Below are positions 17,098-24,960 of a stretch of DNA of 64,000 nucleotides, in pieces. Origin of the DNA: an uncultured Bacilli bacterium (GTDB taxonomy: Bacteria > Bacillota_I > Bacilli_A > RF39 > UBA660); contig CAKOWU010000002.1 of the NCBI GenBank assembly GCA_934129885.1, positions 1 through 64,000 on the forward strand, written 5' to 3'. The translations under genes were made by a program, and so were the position numbers. The notes under the pieces were generated by a model, which saw only the letters and a program-made list of their open reading frames with translations, was not told the DNA's origin and ran no database searches. Position 1 is the first letter of the stretch; every line of letters begins with the position of its first letter.

Positions 17098-17205
17098 TTT
17101 TCTGTTATCGTTTTGATTATAGGATTAAGTTCCATAGTGCATTTGATATAAATGTACTTATCATGAACATTATTATAAATATTGTAGCAATTAAAATAAC
17201 GGGGT

Positions 17206-17634
17206 TTATTTTTTCGTTTGCAATATTTTATTTAATACTTTTGTATATAATAAATAACCGATAGTAGTACCTAATGTATTAGTTATTAAATCATTTACAT
17301 CAGTTAGTCTAAATGTAAATATTTCAACTAATCTATTTTTTCCACTATTATGATAATTTTTACAATAATATTTTATTGTATAAAATGGTTTTACTTTTTC
17401 CAAATCAATTGTTATTCCTGTTTCCTCTAATATTTCTCTTTTTAAACCTTCTTCCAACGTCTCATTTTTCTCTAAATATCCACCTGGAAATTCATAGTGC
17501 TGTAGTCCGTTTGAGTAGCACATTAACACTTCCCTATTTGAATTAATAATAATGGCTCTTGCACGCGTTGTTGTTTCATCAATTGCATCACTAGTTAAAT
17601 TATCGTAATTATATATTTTTTCAGTAAATTTCAT
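17206..17634 (-). CDS. Nudix hydrolase with a VanZ-derived C-terminus (chimeric)
   Basis: A 142-residue frame. Residues 1-108 are a Nudix domain with a full Nudix box (GGYLEKNETLEEGLKREILE then ETGI), which hydrolyses a nucleoside diphosphate linked to another group. The last ~32 residues (TDVNDLITNTLGTTIGYLLY...) are instead the C-terminal signature and final membrane helix of VanZ-family proteins. The Nudix fold lacks its last strand and helix. A deletion probably fused the two genes in frame. Activity is doubtful. ATG 17634 has AAGGTG upstream. Confidence 0.75.
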   Translation of the reverse strand: MKFTEKIYNYDNLTSDAIDETTTRARAIIINSNREVLMCYSNGLQHYEFPGGYLEKNETLEEGLKREILEETGITIDLEKVKPFYTIKYYCKNYHNSGKNRLVEIFTFRLTDVNDLITNTLGTTIGYLLYTKVLNKILQTKK

Positions 17635-17748
17635 TATCACACCTTACTTTGGTTTGATTATATTTTTTGAATAGTCATAATATTTTATGAAACAAGTTAT
17701 AATACAGTTTCACGTAACTAAAATTATGAAAATTTATAGTGTTTTTAA

Positions 17749-18261
17749 CTATCTTGGATTTATAACTGACGATATTGGAATTATATAATTATTTTCATCT
17801 AATTTTATTAAATCATCATAGAAATAAATTATTCCACCTTGACCTATTTTTTTACTTTTAGAATTATATGATTTAATTATTTCGCTAACAATGAAGTTTT
17901 CTAAATAATGTCCAGCATTTGAACTATTTTGCAATTCTTCTCTGCTGGTCCATCCGGCTAGAAAGCAAGCAAGACCTGTGTTCATAAATATTATTTTAGG
18001 GATATGGGTTAATCTCTTTAATTCTGATGTCATATAAGGTTCTAGTAAATAAACAAGTCCTGTTGTTATTAGGATGCTTAGCCAACTTTTTGCCGGCGAC
18101 AAACTAATTCCATCATCATCTAATGATACGTAACCCATTTCTTTAGGTTTTAAGCTTTAAAGTAACATTGTTTTACCTACTTGCCTGGGGCCTGTAACTA
18201 ACAAGACTTTAAAAGTTTCACTTATATTTTTTATCATTTCTTCGGCTTCTCTTTTATACAT
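17749..18261 (-). pseudogene. Broken AAA ATPase with DUF4143 domain
   Basis: Reading leftwards from ATG 18261, an N-terminal segment has the Walker A motif GPRQVGKT, then stops at a TAA after MLL. A second open part, residues GYVSLDDDGISL onward, resumes in another frame. It jumps from the start of the ATPase core straight to the DUF4143-type C-terminus (PYMTSELKRLTHIPKIIFMN, TGLACFLAGW, GHYLENFIVSEI). Walker B and about 150 residues are missing. The family is common in gut bacteria; its function is unclear. A second remnant of the same family is at 22446-22740. Confidence 0.8.
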
Positions 18262-18314
18262 TATTTCATCTCCTCTTTATCCTTATAATATTACCTAGTT
18301 ATTAAAAAGTCATT

Positions 18315-18405
18315 ACAATAACTTTAAAATAGTCAGCGTTTTATAACTTTCACTTTAAAAAAGTCGAAATTTTATGAATATCACTTTAAAAAGTCGGATT
18401 TTTAA
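18315..18405. repeat. Three imperfect ~30-bp direct repeats upstream of the ATPase remnant
   Basis: Three units share the core ACTTTAAAA(AT)AGTC followed by GxxTTTTATxA, spaced about 31 bp. They lie between the ATPase remnant and the OapA-like gene, in the former's promoter region. They may be operator sites or ancient tandem duplications. Nothing else is seen in 18262-18525. Confidence 0.55.
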
Positions 18406-18525
18406 TAACAATATTATTTAAGTCTATCTTATTTGCATTTTACTTATACATGCATATCAAAATTTTTATATAACTTTAATAATGAAAAAAGTATAGAAAG
18501 ATTTGACTTTTGCTATACTTTATAA

Positions 18526-19113
18526 TTAATTCTTTTTGATTTTATAAAAGCATGAAATTACTTTTGATGTTTCAAATAAAATGATATCGCTTTTATTTAT
18601 GGCATAACTTTTACCAATAGCCTTTCCCCCTATGGTTAGTGAAGCGATTAAACCAGTTACAATTAGGGATGTTATAAATGGGTTAAAGCCAAAGTTAATA
18701 GCAATGGTAACAGAGATAGATGCGGCGGCACTTCCTGATATAACTCCGCAGACATCTCCTATAACATCACAACAGAAGTTGGATACTTTATCAGCATTTT
18801 TAGTAAGTTTTACAGCAATATCGGCACCTTTTACTTTTCTAGAATTCATAGAATGAAATACTTTAGGATTGGCTGATGTAACGCTTACTCCAATGATATC
18901 GAATAAAATACCAACAAGGATAAATATTAAGGTTATTAAGATTCCGACAAATATATTGGCTTTGGGTATGGTCATTTCGGAGATAAATCCCATGCATAGT
19001 GAAGCCATAAAGGCAATTACTAATATTTTCATTATCCATTTATAGTCAGCGCTTTTTTTAGGCTTTCGTTTTTCTTGAACTGTTAAATTTTTAAGTTCGT
19101 TTTTGAAACTCAT
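18526..19113 (-). CDS. OapA-like integral membrane protein (OLE RNA partner)
   Basis: A 195-residue protein with four hydrophobic segments (about 27-47, 52-75, 121-145, 147-170) and a cytoplasmic, Lys-rich loop (about 82-115). The motif DVIGD (Asp116, Asp120) fits the DxxxD pattern I recall for OapA, the 21-kDa protein that anchors OLE RNA to the membrane. Size, topology and position directly downstream of the structured RNA at 19135-19716 all fit. OLE complexes are known to affect Mg2+, cold and alcohol tolerance. ATG 19113 has GGAGGAAAAT directly upstream; an in-frame ATG at 19125 lies inside that site. Without the RNA context I would only call it a conserved membrane protein. Confidence 0.75.
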   Translation of the reverse strand: MSFKNELKNLTVQEKRKPKKSADYKWIMKILVIAFMASLCMGFISEMTIPKANIFVGILITLIFILVGILFDIIGVSVTSANPKVFHSMNSRKVKGADIAVKLTKNADKVSNFCCDVIGDVCGVISGSAAASISVTIAINFGFNPFITSLIVTGLIASLTIGGKAIGKSYAINKSDIILFETSKVISCFYKIKKN

Positions 19114-19134
19114 ATTTTCCTCCATAGAAAAATT

Positions 19135-19716
19135 AATGGCTTTTGGTGTAGTAAACTTTGAATCTTAGGTCAAGTAGGATTTCCCTTATTTCTCCATATT
19201 CGTTACCAAATATGGGGTTCCCCTTTAAAGAAATAAGTGTATTGTTACCAAATACACGACTTGATTACCACTTAGTATCCACTGCAATCCTATACCAAAA
19301 CATTCTAGGAGATTTCCTCACCAATGTTTACTACTAGTTCTTTTTTGCAAAAATAGTTTCAAAATGCAAGTGATGACTTTTCGGCCAAAAAGTCAAACCA
19401 GATCATTTATCCCAGTATTTTCACGCAAGACAAGCTACTCTACTCATAACTTTCGCCACAAAGTAGGTTCAAATCCAAGGTCGTAATAAGTCCATCAGCG
19501 AATTTGCGTATAGGCTTACCACAATCAAAGGTCTCCATAGATATTGGGTCGTTTTTCGTATGCCATTACGAGCGCCCAATATCCTTATCCCCCAGCAATC
19601 ACCCCAAACTGGGCGTAAGAAGCAAGCACCAGAGGCTTCACAGTTATGCTCTTTAACGGTGTTTTAATCCCGTCTTCGTAGTAAATTGATTGACTAGAAT
19701 AATGTGCCATTAATTT
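19135..19716 (-). ncRNA. Large structured RNA resembling OLE RNA
   Basis: About 580 nt without a convincing reading frame but with dense secondary structure and higher GC than the surrounding spacers. On the minus strand, hairpins include GATATTGGG/CCCAATATC (19537-19580), GACTTTT/AAAAGTC (19388-19407), GTGTATT/AATACAC and CCATATT/AATATGG; the last two share the loop TGGTAAC. A sigma-A promoter sits at the 5' end and the OapA-like gene starts 22 nt after the 3' end. Length (~600 nt), ornate folding and the partner gene fit OLE (ornate, large, extremophilic) RNA. Not checked against the covariance model. The ends are estimates. Confidence 0.75.
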
Positions 19717-19722
19717 TTATAT

Positions 19723-19751
19723 ATATTAACAAATTTTTATTAACTTGTCAA
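19723..19751 (-). promoter_or_regulatory. Sigma-A promoter of the OLE-like RNA
   Basis: On the minus strand TTGACA (19751-19746), a 17-bp spacer, then TAATAT (19728-19723). Transcription should start near 19716, at the 5' edge of the structured region. Confidence 0.75.
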
Positions 19752-19825
19752 ACGCCCTATTTTAACACATACTACTGGTAAATTAGATAAATATATGAAT
19801 GTAAAAAAAGAAATTTCTTTTGAAG

Positions 19826-20584
19826 TTATAGTTTATCAATATTGTTTTCTTTCATGATATTTCTAACTATTTCGTTTACTTTTCTTCTTAAGGTATCTTT
19901 TACTTCTGGTTTGGTGTTTATTCTAATTTTATAGCACACGCTATTAGAGTTAAAGTTTTCTATACCTAAATATTCTACTTTAATAACGTTAGGTAGTTTA
20001 TCTATTTGTTTTATGATATCGTTTTTTATGATGCTATCAAAGTCCGTAGTGGTTTCTGGTACTGTTATATCATAGTCAAACTTGGAACCTACGGTAATGG
20101 CATCACCAATATTTCTATTGGCAATTACGTATGTATTACCGTTATTAATATCTATAATTTTTGTTACCTTTAATCCTATAGATACGACTTTACCTTCTAC
20201 ATCTCCCATTTTGACAATGTTGCCGACTTCAAAGTACTCATCAAATATTAAGTTAATTCCCATGATGATATCTTTTAGGGCATCTTGAAGTGCAAGGCCA
20301 GCGATAAGAGACACTATTCCAAGGCCGGCAAGTATAGATGTAATATTAATACCATATAGTTCTAATATAATCATGATAACTACAAATATAAGGACGTATT
20401 TAATAGTATTATTTACAAGTTTTACGTAGGTTTGCCTTTTTTTATTTATTTTATCTGTGGGTACAATTTTTTCAGCAAATCCTGTGAATACTTTTTTTAG
20501 TACTAATTCAGCGAATATTCCTAGGACAATGGTTATGATTGCGAGCACAAGTGTTTTATAATCAAAATTTTGTATAAACTTCAT
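19826..20584 (-). CDS. Small-conductance mechanosensitive channel, MscS family
   Basis: A 252-residue channel that opens under membrane tension and releases solutes on osmotic downshock. Three membrane helices (about 13-35, 55-78, 83-105) are followed by the beta domain. The pore helix region GLGIVSLIAGLALQDALKD and the strand FDEYFEVGNIVKMGDVEGKV match MscS, and the C-terminal alpha/beta domain ends in a Lys-rich helix. Length is close to the family minimum (YkuT-like). GGAGG precedes the ATG. It is upstream of the OLE-like RNA, separated by ~75 bp that hold the RNA's promoter. Confidence 0.92.
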   Translation of the reverse strand: MKFIQNFDYKTLVLAIITIVLGIFAELVLKKVFTGFAEKIVPTDKINKKRQTYVKLVNNTIKYVLIFVVIMIILELYGINITSILAGLGIVSLIAGLALQDALKDIIMGINLIFDEYFEVGNIVKMGDVEGKVVSIGLKVTKIIDINNGNTYVIANRNIGDAITVGSKFDYDITVPETTTDFDSIIKNDIIKQIDKLPNVIKVEYLGIENFNSNSVCYKIRINTKPEVKDTLRRKVNEIVRNIMKENNIDKL

Positions 20585-20667
20585 ATAATTCCTCCAGTGT
20601 TACAATTATAGCATGCTTTTGTATATTAGTCTATTTTTTGTCATACATTTGTTATTTTTTCCTTTTG

Positions 20668-20696
20668 ACTACACAAAAATATATCGAACTTTATAT
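20668..20696 (-). repeat. 29-bp dispersed repeat, copy 2
   Basis: Ungapped match on the minus strand to 14882-14910 and 57329-57357. It lies about 20 bp beyond the 3' end of the Rpn remnant, in the same relative orientation as copy 3. Confidence 0.6.
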
Positions 20697-20718
20697 GATA
20701 GGAAAAAAAACACAAGTT

Positions 20719-21318
20719 TTATGCTTGTAGTTCTTCTACCTCTTGCTTAGACAATCACGTATATTTAACAATAGTTTCTATAGGAAGTTTATCTTTTATC
20801 ATGTTTTTGGCGGTTTCAAGTTTGCCATCTTTTTCTCCACTAATGTATCCTTCAGTGCGACCTTCCTCTTTAAGCAGTTTGTCATTTTTCTCTTTCACTT
20901 GGTCTGCATAAATTTCAGTAAACCATTCTTTAGAAAAGTTTTCACTTTTTACCATTGCTACCACACTTTCTATAAACCACGAGAGCATTCTACTTGGCAT
21001 GACATGAGAAAGTATCTCATATAGTTCCTCATAACTTTTGGCTTTGAGGCTTGCCAGAAAGGCTATCTCGTCCGTTACTTCATTATGATTATAATATAAT
21101 TATAGAACATTTCAAGATACTTGATAAATACGTGTACCTCATTCTTTTTGTCATGGAAGATAATTTCTTCATTTATCTTGCCTAAACCTAGATGACAAGT
21201 AACCACATTAAAGCAGAGAAACCATTTAGGATTTTCTTTGGCTAGGTATTTAATTATAGTATCATCAGTAAAAGAGTATCATCAGTAAAAGGACTGAAAA
21301 TATATGAACTCAATTTGT
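20719..21318 (-). pseudogene. Degenerate Rpn-family gene, copy 2
   Basis: Read leftwards, this is a shortened relative of 56401-57216. It keeps part of the N-terminal domain (KENPKWFLCFNVVTCHLG, GLGKINEEIIFHD), lacks the PD-(D/E)XK core seen in copy 3, then has KNEVHVFIKYLEMFYNYI and a frameshift identical to copy 3. An 81-residue C-terminal frame (20755-21000: SENFSKEWFTEIYADQ, a GYISGEKDGKLETAKNMI tail) follows. A TGA interrupts the tail after IVKYT where Gly is expected; LSKQEVEELQA and TAA follow. A 17-bp tandem duplication lies at its start. Confidence 0.85.
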
Positions 21319-21334
21319 CAGCTGACTGAAACAC

Positions 21335-21381
21335 ACTATATAGTATCTAAAAACTTATGTCAAAGTGAGGTTTTACCCAAA
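21335..21381 (-). promoter_or_regulatory. Promoter and shared box of Rpn copy 2
   Basis: Minus strand: the GGGTAAAACCTCACTTTGAC box, -35 TTGACA (21363-21358), 17 bp, -10 TATAGT (21340-21335). About 70 bp here are nearly identical to the promoter of copy 3. Confidence 0.75.
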
Positions 21382-21403
21382 ATACTACTTTTTAAAACAT
21401 TTT

Positions 21404-22327
21404 TTAACCATACCTTTTAATAAGTAAGGTTATAGCAGAAAATTTAATGGTACCGGAATTGCCATCGATGGTTGATATTACTTGTAACTGTGCGGGAGCA
21501 CTGATGTCAACGACTGACATTTCGGCGAAGTCCATATCTGGGGTAGCCCCTTTATTTAGTTCAAATTTTAGATTTTTAACGACTTCACCTGTAGTGGTGT
21601 TTTGAAGAAAAAAAGTGGCTCCGGTATCTTCGGTAACTCCTGATATTCTTCCGCACAAAATTATTTCAAAAACACCTGATTTTTGGAGATCTATTTGCTG
21701 ATTTGTAGTGATACTGAAGGTATCTGTTGTTCCAGGAATACCTCTATTTGTACGAATTGGTATGACACCGGCAGTGGTTTGTTCTTCATAATTAGCATAG
21801 ACTAACGCGCTATATGAAACAGGCGGAAGTTTAGCAGGGCCTGTAGGTCCAATATCACCTTTTGGGCCAGTTGGACCTTGCGGTAAAACAAAGTCTAATA
21901 AGTGGTTATTACCTTCTTTGGTATCGGTAATAGATGCCTCACTACCAGGAAGTCCTGCCCTTACATTGCCAATGCTGATGGTTTCAGATATACCATCTTT
22001 CCCTGGCATACCTGTTTTACCTCTTGGAATATAGAAGTTTAGATGGTGAGTACCATCATAAAAGTCGTCAAAAACGTCTACATTTTCATCATAATCAACG
22101 GGAACTGCCCCCTCTATTGTTATGGCATCGCTTTTACCAGTTTCGCCCGGCTCTCCCTTAGGGCCTTGCTCTCCTTTAGGACCTTGTTCTCCTTTAGGAC
22201 CTTGCTCTCCCTTAGGACCAGTAGGGCCTTTTGGTCCTCTTACTCCAGCGACTGGGTATAAACCTGCGGAATGCAGTCTTTCTCTAATTCTTTGGTTTTG
22301 CATTATTTTCTTTATTTTATCATTCAT
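21404..22327 (-). CDS. Collagen-like BclA-type spore surface protein
   Basis: A 307-residue protein with a short N-terminus (about 1-28), a Gly-X-Y collagen-like stretch (about 30-66: GPKGPTGPKGEQGPKGEQ...) and a second one (about 150-167). The C-terminal ~135 residues form a beta-rich globular domain like the trimerising C1q/TNF-like head of BclA. Such proteins form hair-like filaments on exosporium or spore surface. The collagen DNA holds 18-bp repeats encoding GPKGEQ, prone to length change. There is no signal peptide, as is usual for spore-surface collagens made in the mother cell. AGGTGAT precedes the ATG. Confidence 0.88.
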   Translation of the reverse strand: MNDKIKKIMQNQRIRERLHSAGLYPVAGVRGPKGPTGPKGEQGPKGEQGPKGEQGPKGEPGETGKSDAITIEGAVPVDYDENVDVFDDFYDGTHHLNFYIPRGKTGMPGKDGISETISIGNVRAGLPGSEASITDTKEGNNHLLDFVLPQGPTGPKGDIGPTGPAKLPPVSYSALVYANYEEQTTAGVIPIRTNRGIPGTTDTFSITTNQQIDLQKSGVFEIILCGRISGVTEDTGATFFLQNTTTGEVVKNLKFELNKGATPDMDFAEMSVVDISAPAQLQVISTIDGNSGTIKFSAITLLIKRYG

Positions 22328-22445
22328 CCATAAATCACCTCATGCTATGATATGTTATGTAGCTTTTTTGATTTTGAATACGCTAATATCTTGAAAGGTA
22401 AAAAGAAAAAGCAAACTATAAATTCGCCTTTCGGGTTTGTTAGTA

Positions 22446-22740
22446 TTATAAATTAATTTTCTCAAGTAAGAAGTCTATGGCGTTTATTTGCTTTATACCA
22501 TCGGTATTTTTTATCACAAAATCCATTTCGTTTTCTTCATGTTTTCCTATATATATCATAGTTTCTTCTTTTTATTTCAAGGAACATTATATTTTCTAAT
22601 ATACTTCCATAGTATTTATTTCCTGTTTTTAAATATTCTTTACCTTTTATATTATTTTTAGATACTACATCTTTTAGTAAAACAGTATTATAAACACTCT
22701 CTAAATAATTTCTTATTAATTCGTCATCATTATTTCATAT
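22446..22740 (-). pseudogene. Second AAA/DUF4143 ATPase remnant
   Basis: Only the C-terminal part can be read: LIRNYLESVYNTVLLKDVVS, then YYGSILENIMFLEIKRRNYD, a frameshift near 22548, and IGKHEENEMDFVIKN...AIDFLLEKINL before TAA at 22446. These match the DUF4143 nuclease-like end of the family. A deletion also removed the usual segment between KNNIKGKEYLK and KTGNKYYGS. The remaining spacer (22328-22445, 22741-22889) shows nothing recognisable. Confidence 0.75.
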
Positions 22741-22889
22741 ATAAATATATAATTTATAATACTCTTGGTGAGTTTATTTTCTATATATATAAAGTTATGA
22801 CCAATCTTTAGATATCATATTATGCGGATTTTCAAAGTTAAGATTTATTATTTGTTTTATTTATGTAATTTTTTCATCATGGCGAAATT

Positions 22890-23966
22890 TCATTTATTTC
22901 TTGAGACATTTAGAATTATTCCCATACTACATAGGGTTATAAGTAAACTTGAGCCACCATAACTAAGGAAAGGTAATGTTACACCAGTTACGGGTATTAG
23001 TCCTACTACGACCATTAGGTTAAGTAAGGCTTGGAATGATAACTGGAATATGATACCGAATACTAGGTATTTACCAAAAAGGTTTTGACATTTTAGGGCA
23101 ATACCTACTCCTGATATGATGATACCGATAAATAATGATGATACTAGGAATACTCCTAGAAAGCCAAATTCTTCACTTATAACAGAGAATATGAAATCGG
23201 TTTGAGGTTCTGGCAAGTAGAAGTGTTTTTGAATGGACCCTCCAAGTCCCATACCGAATAATCCGCCTGGTCCAATGGCGTACAAAGACTGGATAATTTG
23301 AAAGCCACTACCTAATGGATCGGACCAAGGGTTTAAAAATGATAAAATTCTTTTTAATCTATAGGGGGCGGCAATGATAAGTAAAACGATACCTAAAGCA
23401 CCCAGAAAGCCTATTTTTAGGAAGAATTTTACGTCTACCCCACCTATAAAAAGTAAGCCTATGACGCCCATGACTAATATTACTCCGGTACCGAAGTCTG
23501 GCTGAAGCATGATTATTCCAAATATTATGAGAGTAAGGGCTAGAATGGGAATAACGCCTTTTTTTATGTTACCCATGTCTTTTTCATTATTACACAGATA
23601 TTTACTGACAAATATTACCATGGCGAGTTTCATAAATTCTGATGGCTGGATACCGAAGGAGCCTATTCCAAACCAACTTTTACTTCCGTTTCTTTCGGTA
23701 CCTACGAATAGGACAAGCACTAATAAAGTTAGACATAAAAGAAATATTTTATTAGAGTATTTATAATATTTTTTATAGTCAAATTTACTTATTAGGTACA
23801 TACATATAAGTCCTACAAAGAGAAATAATCCTTGGCTTTTTAAGTATTTATAGGGATCATCAAATTTATATTCAGCCCAAACGTAGGATGATGAATATAT
23901 CATGAGGAGTCCAAATAATGATAAGAGGACTGTAAAAATTATTAAGTTTATACTATGTTTTTTCAT
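22890..23966 (-). CDS. ftsW: SEDS glycosyltransferase, FtsW/SpoVE-type
   Basis: A 358-residue SEDS protein with about ten membrane helices, polymerising septal or cortex glycan from lipid II. Motifs: QPSEFMK, QPDFGTG, the loop GMGLGGSIQKHFYLPEPQTD and IPVTGVTLPFLSYGGSSLL. Its place after a PASTA-bearing class B PBP and mraY mirrors the Bacillus order spoVD...mraY...spoVE, so it could serve division (FtsW) or the spore cortex (SpoVE). The start ATG overlaps the mraY stop as ATGA, showing coupling and use of TGA as a stop. Confidence 0.88.
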   Translation of the reverse strand: MKKHSINLIIFTVLLSLFGLLMIYSSSYVWAEYKFDDPYKYLKSQGLFLFVGLICMYLISKFDYKKYYKYSNKIFLLCLTLLVLVLFVGTERNGSKSWFGIGSFGIQPSEFMKLAMVIFVSKYLCNNEKDMGNIKKGVIPILALTLIIFGIIMLQPDFGTGVILVMGVIGLLFIGGVDVKFFLKIGFLGALGIVLLIIAAPYRLKRILSFLNPWSDPLGSGFQIIQSLYAIGPGGLFGMGLGGSIQKHFYLPEPQTDFIFSVISEEFGFLGVFLVSSLFIGIIISGVGIALKCQNLFGKYLVFGIIFQLSFQALLNLMVVVGLIPVTGVTLPFLSYGGSSLLITLCSMGIILNVSRNK

Positions 23967-24949
23967 AATATCACCCCATATATAAGGGCGATGATACTAA
24001 AGAGAATGCCGAATAACCAGAATAGGATAACGATTTTTATTTCACTCATACCATATTTTTCAAAGGTATGATGAAGTGGGGTCATGGGGAAAAATCTTTT
24101 ATGGGTTAGTTTATAGTATATTACTTGAATAATGGTACTGAGTGTTTCTATTACGAAGACCAAGCCTATTAGGATAAGTAAGATTTCATGACGTGTCATT
24201 ATGGCGTAGGCTCCGAGGGTGGCTCCAAGTGCGAGTGAACCAGTATCACCCATGAATATTTTAGCGGGATGTTTATTAAAACATAAAAACGCTAGTAAGG
24301 ATCCTACTAATATGAAGGCAAATATGCCTATTTCTTCAAAACCAGAAAGCCAGCCAGTATTTAGGGAAATAATACCAAAGGTGGTAAAGGCAATGATGGA
24401 AAGACCTACCGCTAGGCCATCTAAGCCATCAGTTAGGTTTACGGCGTTACTGGAGGCGATTAAGATGAAGAGTATAAAGAGACCATAGAAGAAACCAATA
24501 TTAAGTTTTATATGTAGTGTATGGATCCAAAGTAATGGTTCGTTACCCGATTTCATGAATAGGTAGAAAAATATTATGGCAATTATAATTTGAAGGTATA
24601 GTTTTTGGCTTTTAGATAGTCCTTTATTATTATGTTTTTTGATGATTAATAAATCGTCTGTGAGGCCTATAGCCATATAACTGATGAGAACAAATAAGAT
24701 GATAAGTAATGTGTAAGAGATTTCTATTTTTCCTTGTATTAGAAGTATTATAGTTATTAATACTGATGGAATAATAAAAATTATTCCACCCATAGTTGGG
24801 GTACCTTCTTTTTGTTTATGGCTATTTCTTAGATAAAAGTTTATATGCTGGGAAGCGTGCAGTTTTTTTAGAAGTGGTAATATTATTAGGGCAAAAATAT
24901 ATGTCAAGAAGAAACCTAACGCTAGTGAGATTATTATTTTTTGAATCAT
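23963..24949 (-). CDS. mraY: Phospho-N-acetylmuramoyl-pentapeptide transferase
   Basis: A 328-residue enzyme with about ten membrane helices that transfers phospho-MurNAc-pentapeptide to undecaprenyl phosphate, forming lipid I. Motifs: KEGTPTMGGI, GLTDDLLI (the Asp-Asp catalytic pair), NAVNLTDGLDGLA, the FMGDTGSLALG loop, and FPMTPLHHTFEK (the HHH-type region). Length is usual. GGAGG precedes the ATG, 11 bp after the PBP gene. Confidence 0.95.
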   Translation of the reverse strand: MIQKIIISLALGFFLTYIFALIILPLLKKLHASQHINFYLRNSHKQKEGTPTMGGIIFIIPSVLITIILLIQGKIEISYTLLIILFVLISYMAIGLTDDLLIIKKHNNKGLSKSQKLYLQIIIAIIFFYLFMKSGNEPLLWIHTLHIKLNIGFFYGLFILFILIASSNAVNLTDGLDGLAVGLSIIAFTTFGIISLNTGWLSGFEEIGIFAFILVGSLLAFLCFNKHPAKIFMGDTGSLALGATLGAYAIMTRHEILLILIGLVFVIETLSTIIQVIYYKLTHKRFFPMTPLHHTFEKYGMSEIKIVILFWLFGILFSIIALIYGVIL

Positions 24950-24960
24950 TTTAATACCTC

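Noticed and set aside
17121..17205. Hydrophobic frame EKINPVILIATIFIIMFMIS on the minus strand after the Nudix gene
   Set aside because: It has no start codon or ribosome site and overlaps the end of the Nudix-VanZ gene. It may be debris of another small membrane gene.
19590..19712. A 40-codon frame with ATG inside the OLE-like region (minus strand, ending FGVIAGG)
   Set aside because: It has no ribosome site, begins at the predicted 5' end of the RNA, and lies in strongly paired sequence; chance is the simpler explanation.
19135..19716. The structured region as a group II intron, tmRNA or RNase P RNA
   Set aside because: There is no domain V motif or reverse transcriptase, no tRNA-like ends or TAG peptide, and no RNase P signature such as GAGGAAAGTCC.
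22043..22394. Plus-strand frames over the collagen-like gene
   Set aside because: They are the antisense of the Gly-X-Y repeats, whose codon bias leaves other frames open.
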